64,000 nucleotides of DNA from Sphingosinicella sp. LHD-64 (GTDB lineage Bacteria; Pseudomonadota; Alphaproteobacteria; Sphingomonadales; Sphingomonadaceae), in contig NZ_JAVIFV010000001.1 of NCBI RefSeq assembly GCF_031157375.1, positions 1,178,001-1,242,000 of the forward strand, written 5' to 3'. A model generated the notes under the pieces. It saw only the letters and a program-made list of their open reading frames with translations, had not been told where the DNA came from and did no database searches. The stretch's first letter is position 1. The number at the start of each line of letters is the position of its first letter. The translations under genes were made by a program, and so were the position numbers. Positions 1 through 9,585 of this stretch are shown piece after piece.

Positions 1-1
1 G

Positions 2-448
2 GCACGCCGTCTCGCCTCCGGTCTCCTCGACGACGTTCGTGACGTGGTCGCAAACGCACGCGTCGCGCCGGTCGACCTCAAGGCCCGTCTCGTTGCGATC
101 GTCGCGGCGGTCGATACGCTCGACGTGCGCCTCAACTTTTCTGGCGCATTGAGCGCGGTCGACGGTTCGAGGGCCGATGTGATCATCCGCTGCGTTCAGG
201 AGCTGATCACCAACGCCTAGCGCCATGCCGGGGCCAGCGAGCTCGTCATCGACATCAGCCAGGCCGGCAGCGAGCTCCAGGTCGCCGCCAGAGACAATGG
301 TCGCGGTGGCGAGGTCGTCGAGGGTCGGGGATTGACCGGGATGCGCGAGCGCTTCGAGCTTCTGGGCGGTCGGTTCCGCCACGTCACCGTGCCGGGCAAG
401 GGCTTCGGCATCTATGCCGCCGTTCCGTCCCTTGGGAGCCGGGCATGA
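2..448 (+). pseudogene. Sensor histidine kinase (NarL/DesK type), C-terminal part, interrupted by an amber stop
   Basis: The frame from base 2 encodes the end of a two-component kinase. Before the break it reads to the N-box core QELITNA; a TAG at 218-220 follows at once, and the same frame continues RHAGAS, then the ATP-binding G1 box DNGRG and G2 box GLTGMRERFELLGG, ending with TGA at 446-448. The frame overlaps the downstream response regulator by ATGA, so the two would be translationally coupled. Because the stop falls inside the HATPase N-box, the shortened product could not bind ATP. Either the kinase is broken, the stop is read through, or one base is miscalled (one substitution would restore a sense codon). 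The N-terminal part lies outside the window. The family call is firm; the functional state is not. Confidence 0.8.
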
Positions 449-1083
449 TCCGCGTCTGCCTGGCCGACGATCAGGCGCTCGTGCGCAACGGCATCGGCGC
501 CCTGCTTAGATTCTTCGATGACATCGATGTCGTCGCCGAGGCCGAGGATGGCGATGCTGCGATCGAGGCCGTGCTGCGCCATTCGTGCGACGTTCTCCTT
601 CTCGACATCCGCATGCCGGGCAAAAACGGGCTGCAAGTGATCGACGTGCTCGCGGGGCGCGATGCGTTGCCCCCCACCCTCCTCCTGACGACGTTTCAGG
701 ACGATGCGGTGCTGGTGGCCGGAATCCGGGCCGGGGCCCGCGGCTTCCTGCTCAAGGGGGTCACGGCCGAGATCCTGGTCGATGCCATCAGGACGCTCGC
801 CACCGGCGGTACCTATCTGTTCGCGCCGCTGGCGGCGGCCCCGGCGCCCGACGGCAAGGCGAGCTGGCGCGATGACATGCTCGATTGCCCCGACCCGCTC
901 ACCACACGCGAGCGCGACGTGCTGACGCTGATGACGAGCGGAATCTCCAACGCCGAGATCGCCCGGGCGCTTTCGCTGCGGGAGGGGACGGTTCGCAACC
1001 ATGTGTCCAACATTCTCTCGAAGCTGGGCGTCGGCGATCGGACCAAAGCCGTGCTGGTGGCGCTTGAGCGCCGCCTTGCCTGA
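445..1083 (+). CDS. NarL/FixJ-family response regulator
   Basis: A 212-residue DNA-binding response regulator. The receiver domain occupies about residues 3-118, with the acidic pair D8/D9, the phospho-acceptor D54 in LLLDIRMPG, the TT pair near 82-83 and K104 in GFLLKG. The LuxR-type helix-turn-helix is near residues 150-205 (LTTRERDVL, then GTVRNHVSNILSKLGV). The start ATG overlaps the stop of the kinase frame upstream by four bases, marking a kinase-regulator operon. If the kinase is really broken by the stop at 218-220, this regulator may be orphaned or served by another phospho-donor. Target genes cannot be told from the sequence. Confidence 0.95.
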   Translation: MIRVCLADDQALVRNGIGALLRFFDDIDVVAEAEDGDAAIEAVLRHSCDVLLLDIRMPGKNGLQVIDVLAGRDALPPTLLLTTFQDDAVLVAGIRAGARGFLLKGVTAEILVDAIRTLATGGTYLFAPLAAAPAPDGKASWRDDMLDCPDPLTTRERDVLTLMTSGISNAEIARALSLREGTVRNHVSNILSKLGVGDRTKAVLVALERRLA

Positions 1084-1110
1084 AGTGCCTTCGAGCGACT
1101 CTCGCTATGA

Positions 1111-1653
1111 TCAGGACGGCGATGACGGGTCCGCGCCGACCCGAGTCCATGTGCCGTCGCGCCGAACAAACGCGCCGTTGTCGGTGTGCCAGCCCACGTC
1201 GATCCATCGCCCGTCGCGGCGGACGAATATTTCGGTGCCGCGCCCCGAAAACGTCCCGGACCTCTCGGCGGTGGCGGTTCCGAAGACATAGGTGAAGTAG
1301 AGTATGGCCACGTCCCCGAAGATCTGAATCTCGGTTCGCGGGAACTCCAGTCGCGTGATTCGCGTCCCTTGCCGCTGCATGCCGCGCGCCAGGGCGATCA
1401 GCTGATCCCGATTCTCCCAGTTTTCCTGATGCGGCTGGATCGCGATCACTTCCGGGCCCAGCAACCGTTCCAGCCGAGCCGGATCATCGCTGAAGAAGCT
1501 GCGCCACGCGGTTTCGCGGGCGACGAGGAGTTCCGCGCGCTGTTCACCGGTGACCGCAACAGACTCCATCCTCGATGAAGCGGTCTCGCTGTCTCCGCTC
1601 ATCTGCAGGAGCCCCGCACCAAGCAAGGCCATGGCCGTCACGAAATTCCGCAT
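1111..1653 (-). CDS. Exported SnoaL/DUF4440-like (NTF2-fold) protein
   Basis: A 180-residue protein with an N-terminal hydrophobic segment (MRNFVTAMALLGAGLLQ), probably a signal peptide. An NTF2-like domain follows (about residues 35-165), recognisable from the spacing of ARETAWRSFFSDDPARLERLL, the central strands and the closing strands GRGTEIFVRRDGRWIDVGWH. Proteins of this fold are often annotated as DUF4440 or SnoaL-like; members range from ketosteroid-isomerase-like enzymes to ligand-binding proteins, so no reaction can be assigned. A GGGAGAG ribosome-binding site lies just upstream of the ATG. It is convergent with the response regulator gene and stands alone. Confidence 0.8.
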   Translation of the reverse strand: MRNFVTAMALLGAGLLQMSGDSETASSRMESVAVTGEQRAELLVARETAWRSFFSDDPARLERLLGPEVIAIQPHQENWENRDQLIALARGMQRQGTRITRLEFPRTEIQIFGDVAILYFTYVFGTATAERSGTFSGRGTEIFVRRDGRWIDVGWHTDNGAFVRRDGTWTRVGADPSSPS

Positions 1654-1911
1654 GCGTCTCTCCCGAGCCTTGCGAATTTGACTGCCGCAGATCGGACGGT
1701 CGCACGAAGATTGCCTCCCGGGATCGGTCCCGGCCAGTGACCACAGTCATGATGTCGTCACCTGAATCAATGATGGTGACTCGCAGAACTGCATTTCCGT
1801 TCGCAACGGGCACTCCAAGACACAGCATCGGCAGGGCTTCGGTATGGATGACAGCCTCGCGCGGCGTCCTTAGACTCGGATGGACTCGCACTGAAAACAA
1901 GGGAGGCTGCA

Positions 1912-2358
1912 ATGAAGATCGTGACGAGCCTGAGTTTCCAAGGCCAGTGCCGCGAGGCGTTCGAGTTCTACGCCAGGGTTTTGGGCGGCAAGATCACCGC
2001 CGCGCATTCCTATGGCGACGCGCCGCCGGACATGCCGATCAGCGATCCCAAATACAAGGATTGGCTGATGCATTGCTGGCTGGAGGTCGGCGACCAGGCG
2101 ATCATGGGGGCCGACATGGACGTCGCCTGGGCGCCGAACATCGACAAGCCCAAGAACGGCTTCGACGTGACCCTGCACACCGACGACAAGGCTGAAGCCC
2201 AGCGCTGGTTCGATGCCCTGTCAGAGGGTGGGCGTGCCGTCATGCCGTTCTCGGAGACATTCTGGTCGCCCGGCTATGGCGCCCTGGTCGACAGGTTCGG
2301 CGTGCCCTGGATGGTCAACACCATCCCGTCGGCCGACTGGAGCCCGCCCCAAGGCTGA
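1912..2358 (+). CDS. VOC-family (PhnB/glyoxalase-like) protein
   Basis: A 148-residue vicinal-oxygen-chelate protein of the PhnB / 3-demethylubiquinone-methyltransferase-like group. It opens with LSFQGQCREAFEFYARVLGG, the usual first beta-alpha-beta unit, continues with the DAPPDMPISDPKYKDW loop and the central strand WLEVGDQAIMGAD, and ends with GVPWMVN, typical of PhnB-like members. Family members bind metals or small ligands; the substrate here is unknown. A good ribosome-binding site (AAGGGAGG) precedes the ATG. The gene is monocistronic; about 200 bases separate it from the next gene. Confidence 0.88.
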   Translation: MKIVTSLSFQGQCREAFEFYARVLGGKITAAHSYGDAPPDMPISDPKYKDWLMHCWLEVGDQAIMGADMDVAWAPNIDKPKNGFDVTLHTDDKAEAQRWFDALSEGGRAVMPFSETFWSPGYGALVDRFGVPWMVNTIPSADWSPPQG

Positions 2359-2563
2359 TGAACGCAGGCGAGCGGGGTGGCGCCCGGCCCTGCCCGCGGC
2401 GCCAGGTCCACAGGCGGGATTCCTGACCGCTTTCCCGGCCCTTGCGGCACCGGCGGCTTCCACCGGCCCATAGCTTGTCCCTATGGTCGCCCGCGCGCTT
2501 GTGATGCGACGCGCGGGCCAGACCGCCGCTAAGCTGATGCGTCATGCCGGGAGACTGTCGCCG

Positions 2564-4927
2564 ATGCTCAACCGCCGCTCGTTCCTGCTTGGCTCGACCG
2601 CGACGATGGCGCTCCTCTCCGCCGCCGGCCGCGCGCAACCGGCGATCATGTCGCGCACGCAGCAGGTAGGCGCCACAGGTCTGTCGGCGCCGATCGAGAT
2701 CGTCGACGACCCCTATGGCGTCCCGCACATCCGGGCGCAGTCGATCCCCGATGCCTATTTCGGCCAGGGCTATGTCGTCGCGCGCGACCGGCTGTTCCAG
2801 ATCGACCTCGATCACCGTCGCGAGCTCGGACGGCTGGCCGAAGCCTTCGGCGCCGGATTCGCCGAGCATGACGCCGTGGCGCGGCTGTTCCTGTTCCGGG
2901 GGGATCTCGACGCGGAGCTGGCCCGTATCCCCGACAACATCCTCGCCTGCGCCCGTGCGTATGTGGCGGGAATCAACGCCCGGATCGACGAGGTGACGGC
3001 CGACCCGACCCTGTTGCCGCTGGAATATGGCATCCTCGGCGTCAGCCCGTTGAAATGGGACCTCAGGGACATGGTGCTGGCGCGCGGCAGCGGGTTCGGC
3101 AACGTCGGGGACGCGGTGCGCCGCGCCCGCCTCGCCGGCTTGGGCCTGCTCGAGCTCGACGCAGTGATGGCACCGCTCCGTCCGGCCTGGGATCTGCGCG
3201 TGCCCGAAGGGCTCGACGCGGCGGCGGTGTCGGAGGCCGACCTTGGCGTCCTGCGCCTCGGCAGCCTGCCGTTTGCCTCTCTCGCCCCCTCCCCGCCTCC
3301 CACCAACGACCGCGGCGAGGCCGGCAGCAACGCCTGGACCGTCGCGCCGTCGCGCAGCGCGACGGGGCGGCCGATCCTCGCCAACGATCCGCATCTCGGC
3401 ATCGGCGGCTTCGGCCCGCGCCATGTCGCGCACCTCACCGCGCCGGGGCTGGACGTGATCGGCGGCGGCTCGCCCGGGCTGCCGGGGATCATGCAGGGCC
3501 ACACCGACCGCTTCGCCTTCGGCCGCACCAATTTCCATATCGACCAGGAGGACCTGTTCGTCCTGGAGCTGCATCCGGATGATCCGGAACGCTACCGCCA
3601 CGGCGACGGGTGGCGGGCGTTCGAGCGGGCCGAGGTGTCGATCCCGATCAAGGACGCGGCGCCGCATGCCGCCACGCTTCGCTACAGCGTGCAGGGACCG
3701 GTGATCTCCCACGATCCCGCACGGCGCCGGGCCACCGCGCTGGCCGCGATCGAGCTGCAGCCGGGCGCGAGCGGCGCCTTCGCGATGATCGCGATCAATC
3801 TGGCGCGGGACTGGGAGAGCCTGCGGGAGGCCGCGTTCCGCTTCCACCCCTCGCCGACCAACTTCCACTATGCCGACGTCGACGGGAACCATGGCTGGCA
3901 GGTGATCGGCTTCGCGCCGGTCCGGCGCGCCGGCGACGGGCTGATGCCGGTGCCGGGCGACGGGCGCTACGACTGGACCGGGATGCGCGACTTCCGGTCG
4001 CTGCCCAGCGAATACAATCCTGCCAGGGGCTGGTTCGCCTCGGCCAACCAGAACAACCTGCCGCCGGATTGGCCGCGCGACCGCATCCCGGCCTTCTCGT
4101 TCCGCGATCCCTATCGCTACGAGCGGATCGTCGATGTGCTTTCCGCCCAGCCGCGCCACACGCTCGCCGACAGCATCTCGCTGATCCACGACACGCTCTC
4201 GACGCCGGCGCGGCAGCTGGTCGCGCTGCTCCCTGAGCGGGCCTCGGCGGAGGCGGCGCCGGCGCTGGCGATGCTGCGCGGCTGGGACGGGCGGCTCGAT
4301 GCCGACAGCGGGCCGGCGGCGCTCTTCCAGCTGCTCTGGCGGGAACTCGGCAGGCGCATGCTGGCCGTGATCGTGCCGGAGCGGGCGCGCGAACTGGTCG
4401 ACGAGATCGCGCCGTCGGTGCTGCTCGGCCTGCTCGCCACGCCCGACACGCGGCTCGGTCCCAACCCCGCCGCGGCGCGCGACGCGATGGTCGACGCCGC
4501 CCTCGTCGCTGCCTGGACCCAGGCACAGGAAGCGCTCGGGCCGAACCCCACCGCCTGGCGCTGGGGGACGCTGCACCGGGTCAACATCCGCCATCCGCTG
4601 CACCGCATCCCGGCCATCGCCGCCGCCTTCCCGCCTATCGAGGGCGAGGGATCGGGCGGCGATTCCTACACCCCGATGGCCCGCTGGGTCCGCGGCGGCG
4701 GGTGGAGCGTCAGCGGCGGGGCGAGCTACCTGCAGGTGATCGACGTCGGCGGGTGGGACAATTCGGTGTTCCTGAACCTCCCCGGCAATGCCAACGACCC
4801 CCGCTCACCCCATTACCGCGACCTCTATGCCCCATGGATCAACGGCGCGATGCAGCCGCTGCTGTTCAGCCGGGCCGCGGTCGACGCCCGGGCGACGGGC
4901 CGCACTGTCCTCAACCCGGCAAGCTGA
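2564..4927 (+). CDS. Penicillin acylase-family Ntn hydrolase (Tat-exported)
   Basis: An exported N-terminal-nucleophile amidase, 787 residues from the chosen start. The ATG at 2564 is preferred over an in-frame one at 2483 because it opens directly into a twin-arginine signal (LNRRSFLLGS followed by a hydrophobic run). The motif GSNAW, with the serine at about residue 255, marks the autocatalytic cleavage site separating the alpha and beta chains and supplying the beta-chain catalytic serine. Other family marks are DPYGVPHI near the mature N-terminus, ANDPHL shortly after the nucleophile, and GNHGW and ASANQNN in the beta chain. Known members hydrolyse penicillins, acyl-homoserine lactones, or N-acyl amino acids and peptides; the substrate cannot be told. 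It converges on the next two genes, which encode a PLP enzyme and a serine hydrolase. Confidence 0.93.
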   Translation: MLNRRSFLLGSTATMALLSAAGRAQPAIMSRTQQVGATGLSAPIEIVDDPYGVPHIRAQSIPDAYFGQGYVVARDRLFQIDLDHRRELGRLAEAFGAGFAEHDAVARLFLFRGDLDAELARIPDNILACARAYVAGINARIDEVTADPTLLPLEYGILGVSPLKWDLRDMVLARGSGFGNVGDAVRRARLAGLGLLELDAVMAPLRPAWDLRVPEGLDAAAVSEADLGVLRLGSLPFASLAPSPPPTNDRGEAGSNAWTVAPSRSATGRPILANDPHLGIGGFGPRHVAHLTAPGLDVIGGGSPGLPGIMQGHTDRFAFGRTNFHIDQEDLFVLELHPDDPERYRHGDGWRAFERAEVSIPIKDAAPHAATLRYSVQGPVISHDPARRRATALAAIELQPGASGAFAMIAINLARDWESLREAAFRFHPSPTNFHYADVDGNHGWQVIGFAPVRRAGDGLMPVPGDGRYDWTGMRDFRSLPSEYNPARGWFASANQNNLPPDWPRDRIPAFSFRDPYRYERIVDVLSAQPRHTLADSISLIHDTLSTPARQLVALLPERASAEAAPALAMLRGWDGRLDADSGPAALFQLLWRELGRRMLAVIVPERARELVDEIAPSVLLGLLATPDTRLGPNPAAARDAMVDAALVAAWTQAQEALGPNPTAWRWGTLHRVNIRHPLHRIPAIAAAFPPIEGEGSGGDSYTPMARWVRGGGWSVSGGASYLQVIDVGGWDNSVFLNLPGNANDPRSPHYRDLYAPWINGAMQPLLFSRAAVDARATGRTVLNPAS

Positions 4928-4929
4928 CC

Positions 4930-6068
4930 TCACCGCGCCCGTCCCCGCGCGCTGACCGGCCACAGGTCGACCAGCGTCTCGCCGCGCACGACATGGTAGG
5001 TGTCGTAGAGATTGACCGTCGGATCGCAGTGCGGGACGGTCAGCGTCACCGGATCGCCCGGGGCCAGCGCGTCGCCGATGCCGGGGCTGACCAGCGCGCC
5101 ATGTTCGTCGCCCATAAACCGGAACTGCGCATCGGGCGGCGTCCCGCGCCGGACGATCGCGGTCCCGCCATCGGTGGAGAGCGACTTGTAGCCGGCATCG
5201 ATCGTCACCTGCCCGGCATGGTTGGCGCTCACCACCCGCGCGTCGACGCCGAGCGCGGTCTCGAACGGCGGCGACGGGCCGTCGGCGAGGTCGCAGTCGA
5301 GATACTGCGTGTCCATGAAGATGTAGGAGCCGGCCTGCAGCTCGGTGAACACGCCCAGCGCCAGATCGATGCGGTGCGTGCCCGTCCCGCCGCCGGTCAC
5401 GATGTCCGGCACGAAGCCGGTATCGGCCAGCGCGGCGATCACCTCCCCGAGGTAGCGGGTGCGCTCCCCGATCGCGGCGCGGCGGTCGGCGAAGCCGGCA
5501 ATATGCTGCTGCGACCCGCAATAATATTGGACGCCGCGATAGCGGAGGCGCGGCGCCGCTTCGATCGCGCGGGCCAGCGCCACGGCCTCGGTGGCGGAAG
5601 CGACGCCGGTCCGGTGCGCGCCGGGATCCACGTCGATGAGGACGTCGAGCGTCGCCCCGGCCCCGGCCAGCGCGCGGTCGATCGCCGCGACCACGGCGGG
5701 ATGATCGACCACCGTCATCAGCCCCGGCGAACGCGCCGCCAGCGCCGCCAACCGCTCGATCGCAACAGGCGCGGCGACCGGCGAGGTGATCAGCAGGTTC
5801 GCGATGCCGCCGTCGGCCAGCGCCTCCGCCTCGCCGATCTTCGCACAGCACAGGCCCACCGCGCCGGCGGCGACCTGGCGGCGGGCGATGTCGACGCTCT
5901 TGTGGGTCTTGGCATGCGGCCGGAGCGCCACATCGTGCGCCGCCATCAGCGCCGCCATCGCCGCGATGTTGCGGTCGAGCGCGTCGAGATCGAGCACCAG
6001 CACCGGCGTGTTGAGCGCCGCGCGCGAGCCCTGCTGCCCGATCAGGTGCGCGTGGAGCTCGTGATCCG

Positions 6069-6072
<4 letters not shown>
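4930..6072 (-). CDS. DSD1-family PLP-dependent aldolase/dehydratase (D-threonine aldolase-like)
   Basis: A 380-residue alanine-racemase-fold PLP enzyme of the D-threonine aldolase / 3-hydroxyaspartate aldolase / D-serine dehydratase family. K55 in RPHAKTHK is the expected Schiff-base lysine. TGGGTGTH near the middle fits the phosphate-binding loop, and HCD at about 348-350, before PTVNLYDTYH, fits the divalent-metal site. The start is a GTG at 6072 that overlaps the stop of the upstream serine hydrolase gene by four bases (GTGA), implying translational coupling. The frame stays open further upstream, but that part is antisense to the hydrolase gene. A role in splitting beta-hydroxy-D-amino acids is inferred from the family; the exact substrate is not. 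Confidence 0.88.
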
Positions 6073-7262
<1,190 letters not shown>

Positions 7263-7370
7263 GGTTTGCTCTCCTCCCTCTCCACTTCCGCCGCCACGCT
7301 AGCCGCCCGGATCACCCGGCGCGAGGCGCAAAAGTTGGGCGGGGTATGCCTTTGGCGTCGGGGTGAAGTT

Positions 7371-8423
7371 TCAGCCCTTCTCGCCCTTTGCCCGCTCGCC
7401 CTCCCACTGTACCAGCGCTGCCGGCTTCTCAGCCCCGGCCAAGCTCCAGTGCGGCTCGCCCTCGACGAACGGCACGAACTCCTCAAGCGTCACCGCCGGC
7501 ACCAGCTCGCCGCGATAATCCTCCGAGCGCACGAAGCTCTCGTCCGGATCGTCCGCTGCGGCATCCGCTGCCGCCAACCCGCCTTCGGCATAAGCCGCCT
7601 CGGCCGCCCGCGCCCGCGCCGCGCACGCCTCCAGCGCCGCCGCGATCGCCGCCTCGGCCTCGGCATCGAGCGCCACCCCCGCAAAGCCGTTCAGCACCCC
7701 CGCCGTCGCATCGTCCCGTGCCGCCATATCGCCGCCGCCCGGCACACCGCTGATCACAGTCCGCACCGTCATCGTCGAAGCTTCGGCGCCAACCAATCCT
7801 CCCCCAGATTTCTGGGGGAGGGGGACCGCCGAAGGCGGTGGAGGGGCCCCTTCCGAAGGTGCCGCAACAGCCCCCGCGCTCGCCCGCGTCGAAAAATAAT
7901 TGATCGTCGTCCGCTTGCCCTCCGCATCCTGCCCGTAGTGGCGCAGGCAGAACATCAGCAGCGCGTCGTTGCGTTTCCTGCGGAACCCCATCAGCTTGCC
8001 GGCGACGAAGACGGGCACGAGCTGCCCCTCGATCGCCCGCTCGAAGGCGATGTCCTTCAATCGCTTCAGCCCGAAATCGAGCGCCGCGTCCCACGCCCGC
8101 CGGAATTCCTCCGCCCCCGGCGCCCGCCGCAGCGCATAGCAATTGGCCTGGCTCATATTGACCATGGCCGCCGCGCGCGTGACGCACCCGGTATCGGCCA
8201 GCGCCTCGATGAACGCCTTCTGCCGCTCCGGCGTCCAGCCGTCATGGCGATAGCGGCGAGGTACCGGCGCAAATTCTGGCAGGGGTGGGCGCGTAGCGAC
8301 CTCCCCTCCCTGCGCCGGTACCGCCGGGCTTCCGAGCGCAGCCATGCCGGGGGCATGGCGAGCACCGGAAGGATGAAGTCGCTCCTCCTGAACCGCGCGC
8401 AGCGCGGCACCTTTCTTGCGCAT
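7371..8423 (-). CDS. Hypothetical protein with HTH-like segment and palindromic insertions
   Basis: A 350-residue protein of unknown function. The best-behaved part, about residues 55-170, begins PRRYRHDGWTPERQKAFIEA and includes ALADTGCVTRAAAMVNMSQ, which has the look of a helix-turn-helix (terminase-small-subunit or transposase-like), then a basic stretch FRRKRNDALLMFCLRHYG. Low-complexity Pro/Gly and Ala/Glu segments follow. Two DNA palindromes lie inside the frame without breaking it (7798-7846 and 8260-8322). The first 50 residues come from the same repeat-like DNA, so the true start is uncertain. It stands alone between the serine hydrolase and the restriction-modification cassette. I recall similar proteins in sphingomonads but cannot name a function. 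Confidence 0.6.
   Translation of the reverse strand: MRKKGAALRAVQEERLHPSGARHAPGMAALGSPAVPAQGGEVATRPPLPEFAPVPRRYRHDGWTPERQKAFIEALADTGCVTRAAAMVNMSQANCYALRRAPGAEEFRRAWDAALDFGLKRLKDIAFERAIEGQLVPVFVAGKLMGFRRKRNDALLMFCLRHYGQDAEGKRTTINYFSTRASAGAVAAPSEGAPPPPSAVPLPQKSGGGLVGAEASTMTVRTVISGVPGGGDMAARDDATAGVLNGFAGVALDAEAEAAIAAALEACAARARAAEAAYAEGGLAAADAAADDPDESFVRSEDYRGELVPAVTLEEFVPFVEGEPHWSLAGAEKPAALVQWEGERAKGEKG
7798..7846. repeat. Palindromic element inside the 7371-8423 gene
   Basis: An 11-base perfect inverted repeat CCTCCCCCAGA / TCTGGGGGAGG with a TT centre (7798-7821) is followed at once by ACCGCC-GAA-GGCGGT (7825-7839) and GGAGGGG. This double hairpin is seen in many alphaproteobacterial intergenic regions (from memory). 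Here it sits inside a reading frame, where it encodes PPPSAVPLPQKSGGGLV on the minus strand. Confidence 0.75.
8260..8322. repeat. Second in-frame inverted repeat in the same gene
   Basis: GGTACCGGCGCA (8260-8271) and TGCGCCGGTACC (8311-8322) are perfect 12-base arms around a 39-base loop that contains GGGGTGGG and CCTCCCCTCCC, which can also pair in part. A small palindrome GCCATGCC-GGG-GGCATGGC lies just beyond it. All of this is within the N-terminal coding part of the hypothetical gene. Confidence 0.65.
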
Positions 8424-8730
8424 GAGCTGGCCTCCTTGAGCCGAGGTGAATCGATCAGCTTATGTCTCAAAAGGGGGGCTGTAGGAAAGGGTTTTGTTCC
8501 TGGTTTGTACCGAGCGCCCGAGCGCAGCGACGCCAGCTGCGAAGTAGCCACCGGAGTAGCGTGAAGAGAACGCGAGAGCCGGCCAGCCTGCGGCCTGAGC
8601 GAAGCGAGGGGGCGACACAGGGATGACGTCACGGGATTCACGCCCGTGATGTCACCTCGTCCGCGATACACCCATCCGTATAGTTCAGCCGTCGGGCAGT
8701 CGATCCGAAAGCTAGACACGACAGTAGGCT
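8424..8730. other. Non-coding stretch with hairpin
   Basis: No convincing gene. The stretch includes TGACGTCACGGG (8624-8635) paired with CCCGTGATGTCA (8643-8654), a 12-base stem with one G/T mismatch and a 7-base loop. Further upstream are repeated GAGCGC/CGAAGCGAG-type motifs like those in the palindromic elements of the neighbouring gene. It marks the left edge of the lower-G+C cassette that starts at 8731. Confidence 0.5.
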
Positions 8731-9585
8731 CTATTCGTCCTCGTTTCCGGCCGAAGCGACCAAGTCGGCTACGATCTGATCGGCGGGCCGCAATGTTACC
8801 TGTTCCTCAGGGTCTCCAGAGAGGCGATACGCCCGAAAATGATGCTGGGTGCCTGCTCCCGGGTTTGGCAGTTTACGCGTCTCAAGCGTGTTGGTCCGCA
8901 GGTCGAAGCTGTAAGCGACTACGACCTCGTCAACCTCTTGGCGGGTGAATGCACCTACTTGGACAAAGTCGGCCCCTACGTCCTCGTCTGCTGGCACAAT
9001 CAAGGTACGGCGATGGGCAGTGCCTTGGACAAGGGCAAAAGGCGTGGGCGCGACATACATCTTCCTGTCCCGCACGAGGATGTCACCGTAGCTGCCAAAT
9101 CCGCGAAAGCTTTTATTCAGGTGCACGTAGGCGTTGTCGGCATTGAGCAAGCTGCCGTGGCAAAGCACTAGGTCCAGCACAGGATAGGAGTTGCCATCAG
9201 GCTTCGCAGGGTAGCGACCGAAAACATAGTACACCTGCCGACCATTGTGCTCGCCGCTAGGCACTTGGCTGTTACAGTCATAGTTTGCCTCGCGGCCGGG
9301 ATACGCAAGTCCTTTGAGTTCATATCCCTCGTGGGCCTGAACCAGGCGGAAGTCAGAATAAGTGTTGCGTCCGGGCGCGTCGAAGTTGAGGCCAACCTTC
9401 TCAAGCTGACGCTTGAACCAGTTTTGAAAATGAAACTCCTTGTCGGCGACACCCTCGCGCCGGATCAGCTCACCGTCACGGATGGCCTCAACACAGTGCC
9501 TAAAGATGGTTGGCGCGATACTCACATCAAATCCTTGCTTGATGATTGGCATGAAGGTGCTCGATACCTTCGTCAATCTTCCCAA
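8731..9585 (-). CDS. Putative restriction endonuclease partner of the adjacent methyltransferase
   Basis: A protein of 284 residues (273 if started at the internal ATG at 9552). I do not recognise its family by name. Its middle has TYSDFRLV followed ten residues later by YELKG: D78 and E89-L-K91 fit the PD-(D/E)xK nuclease core. CNSQVPSG a few residues on resembles the conserved polar segment after the core in several type II endonucleases. The gene overlaps the 3' end of the methyltransferase gene by 26-59 bases, depending on the start used, and lies directly downstream on the same strand, the usual layout of an R-M pair. Base composition is clearly lower in G+C than the flanks (about 53% in 9061-9120). 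The nuclease role is inference from motif and context. Confidence 0.6.
   Translation of the reverse strand: MGRLTKVSSTFMPIIKQGFDVSIAPTIFRHCVEAIRDGELIRREGVADKEFHFQNWFKRQLEKVGLNFDAPGRNTYSDFRLVQAHEGYELKGLAYPGREANYDCNSQVPSGEHNGRQVYYVFGRYPAKPDGNSYPVLDLVLCHGSLLNADNAYVHLNKSFRGFGSYGDILVRDRKMYVAPTPFALVQGTAHRRTLIVPADEDVGADFVQVGAFTRQEVDEVVVAYSFDLRTNTLETRKLPNPGAGTQHHFRAYRLSGDPEEQVTLRPADQIVADLVASAGNEDE

Noticed and set aside
2483-2563. Upstream start for penicillin acylase
   Set aside because: It would bury the twin-arginine signal 30 residues inside the protein; the ATG at 2564 places it at the N-terminus.
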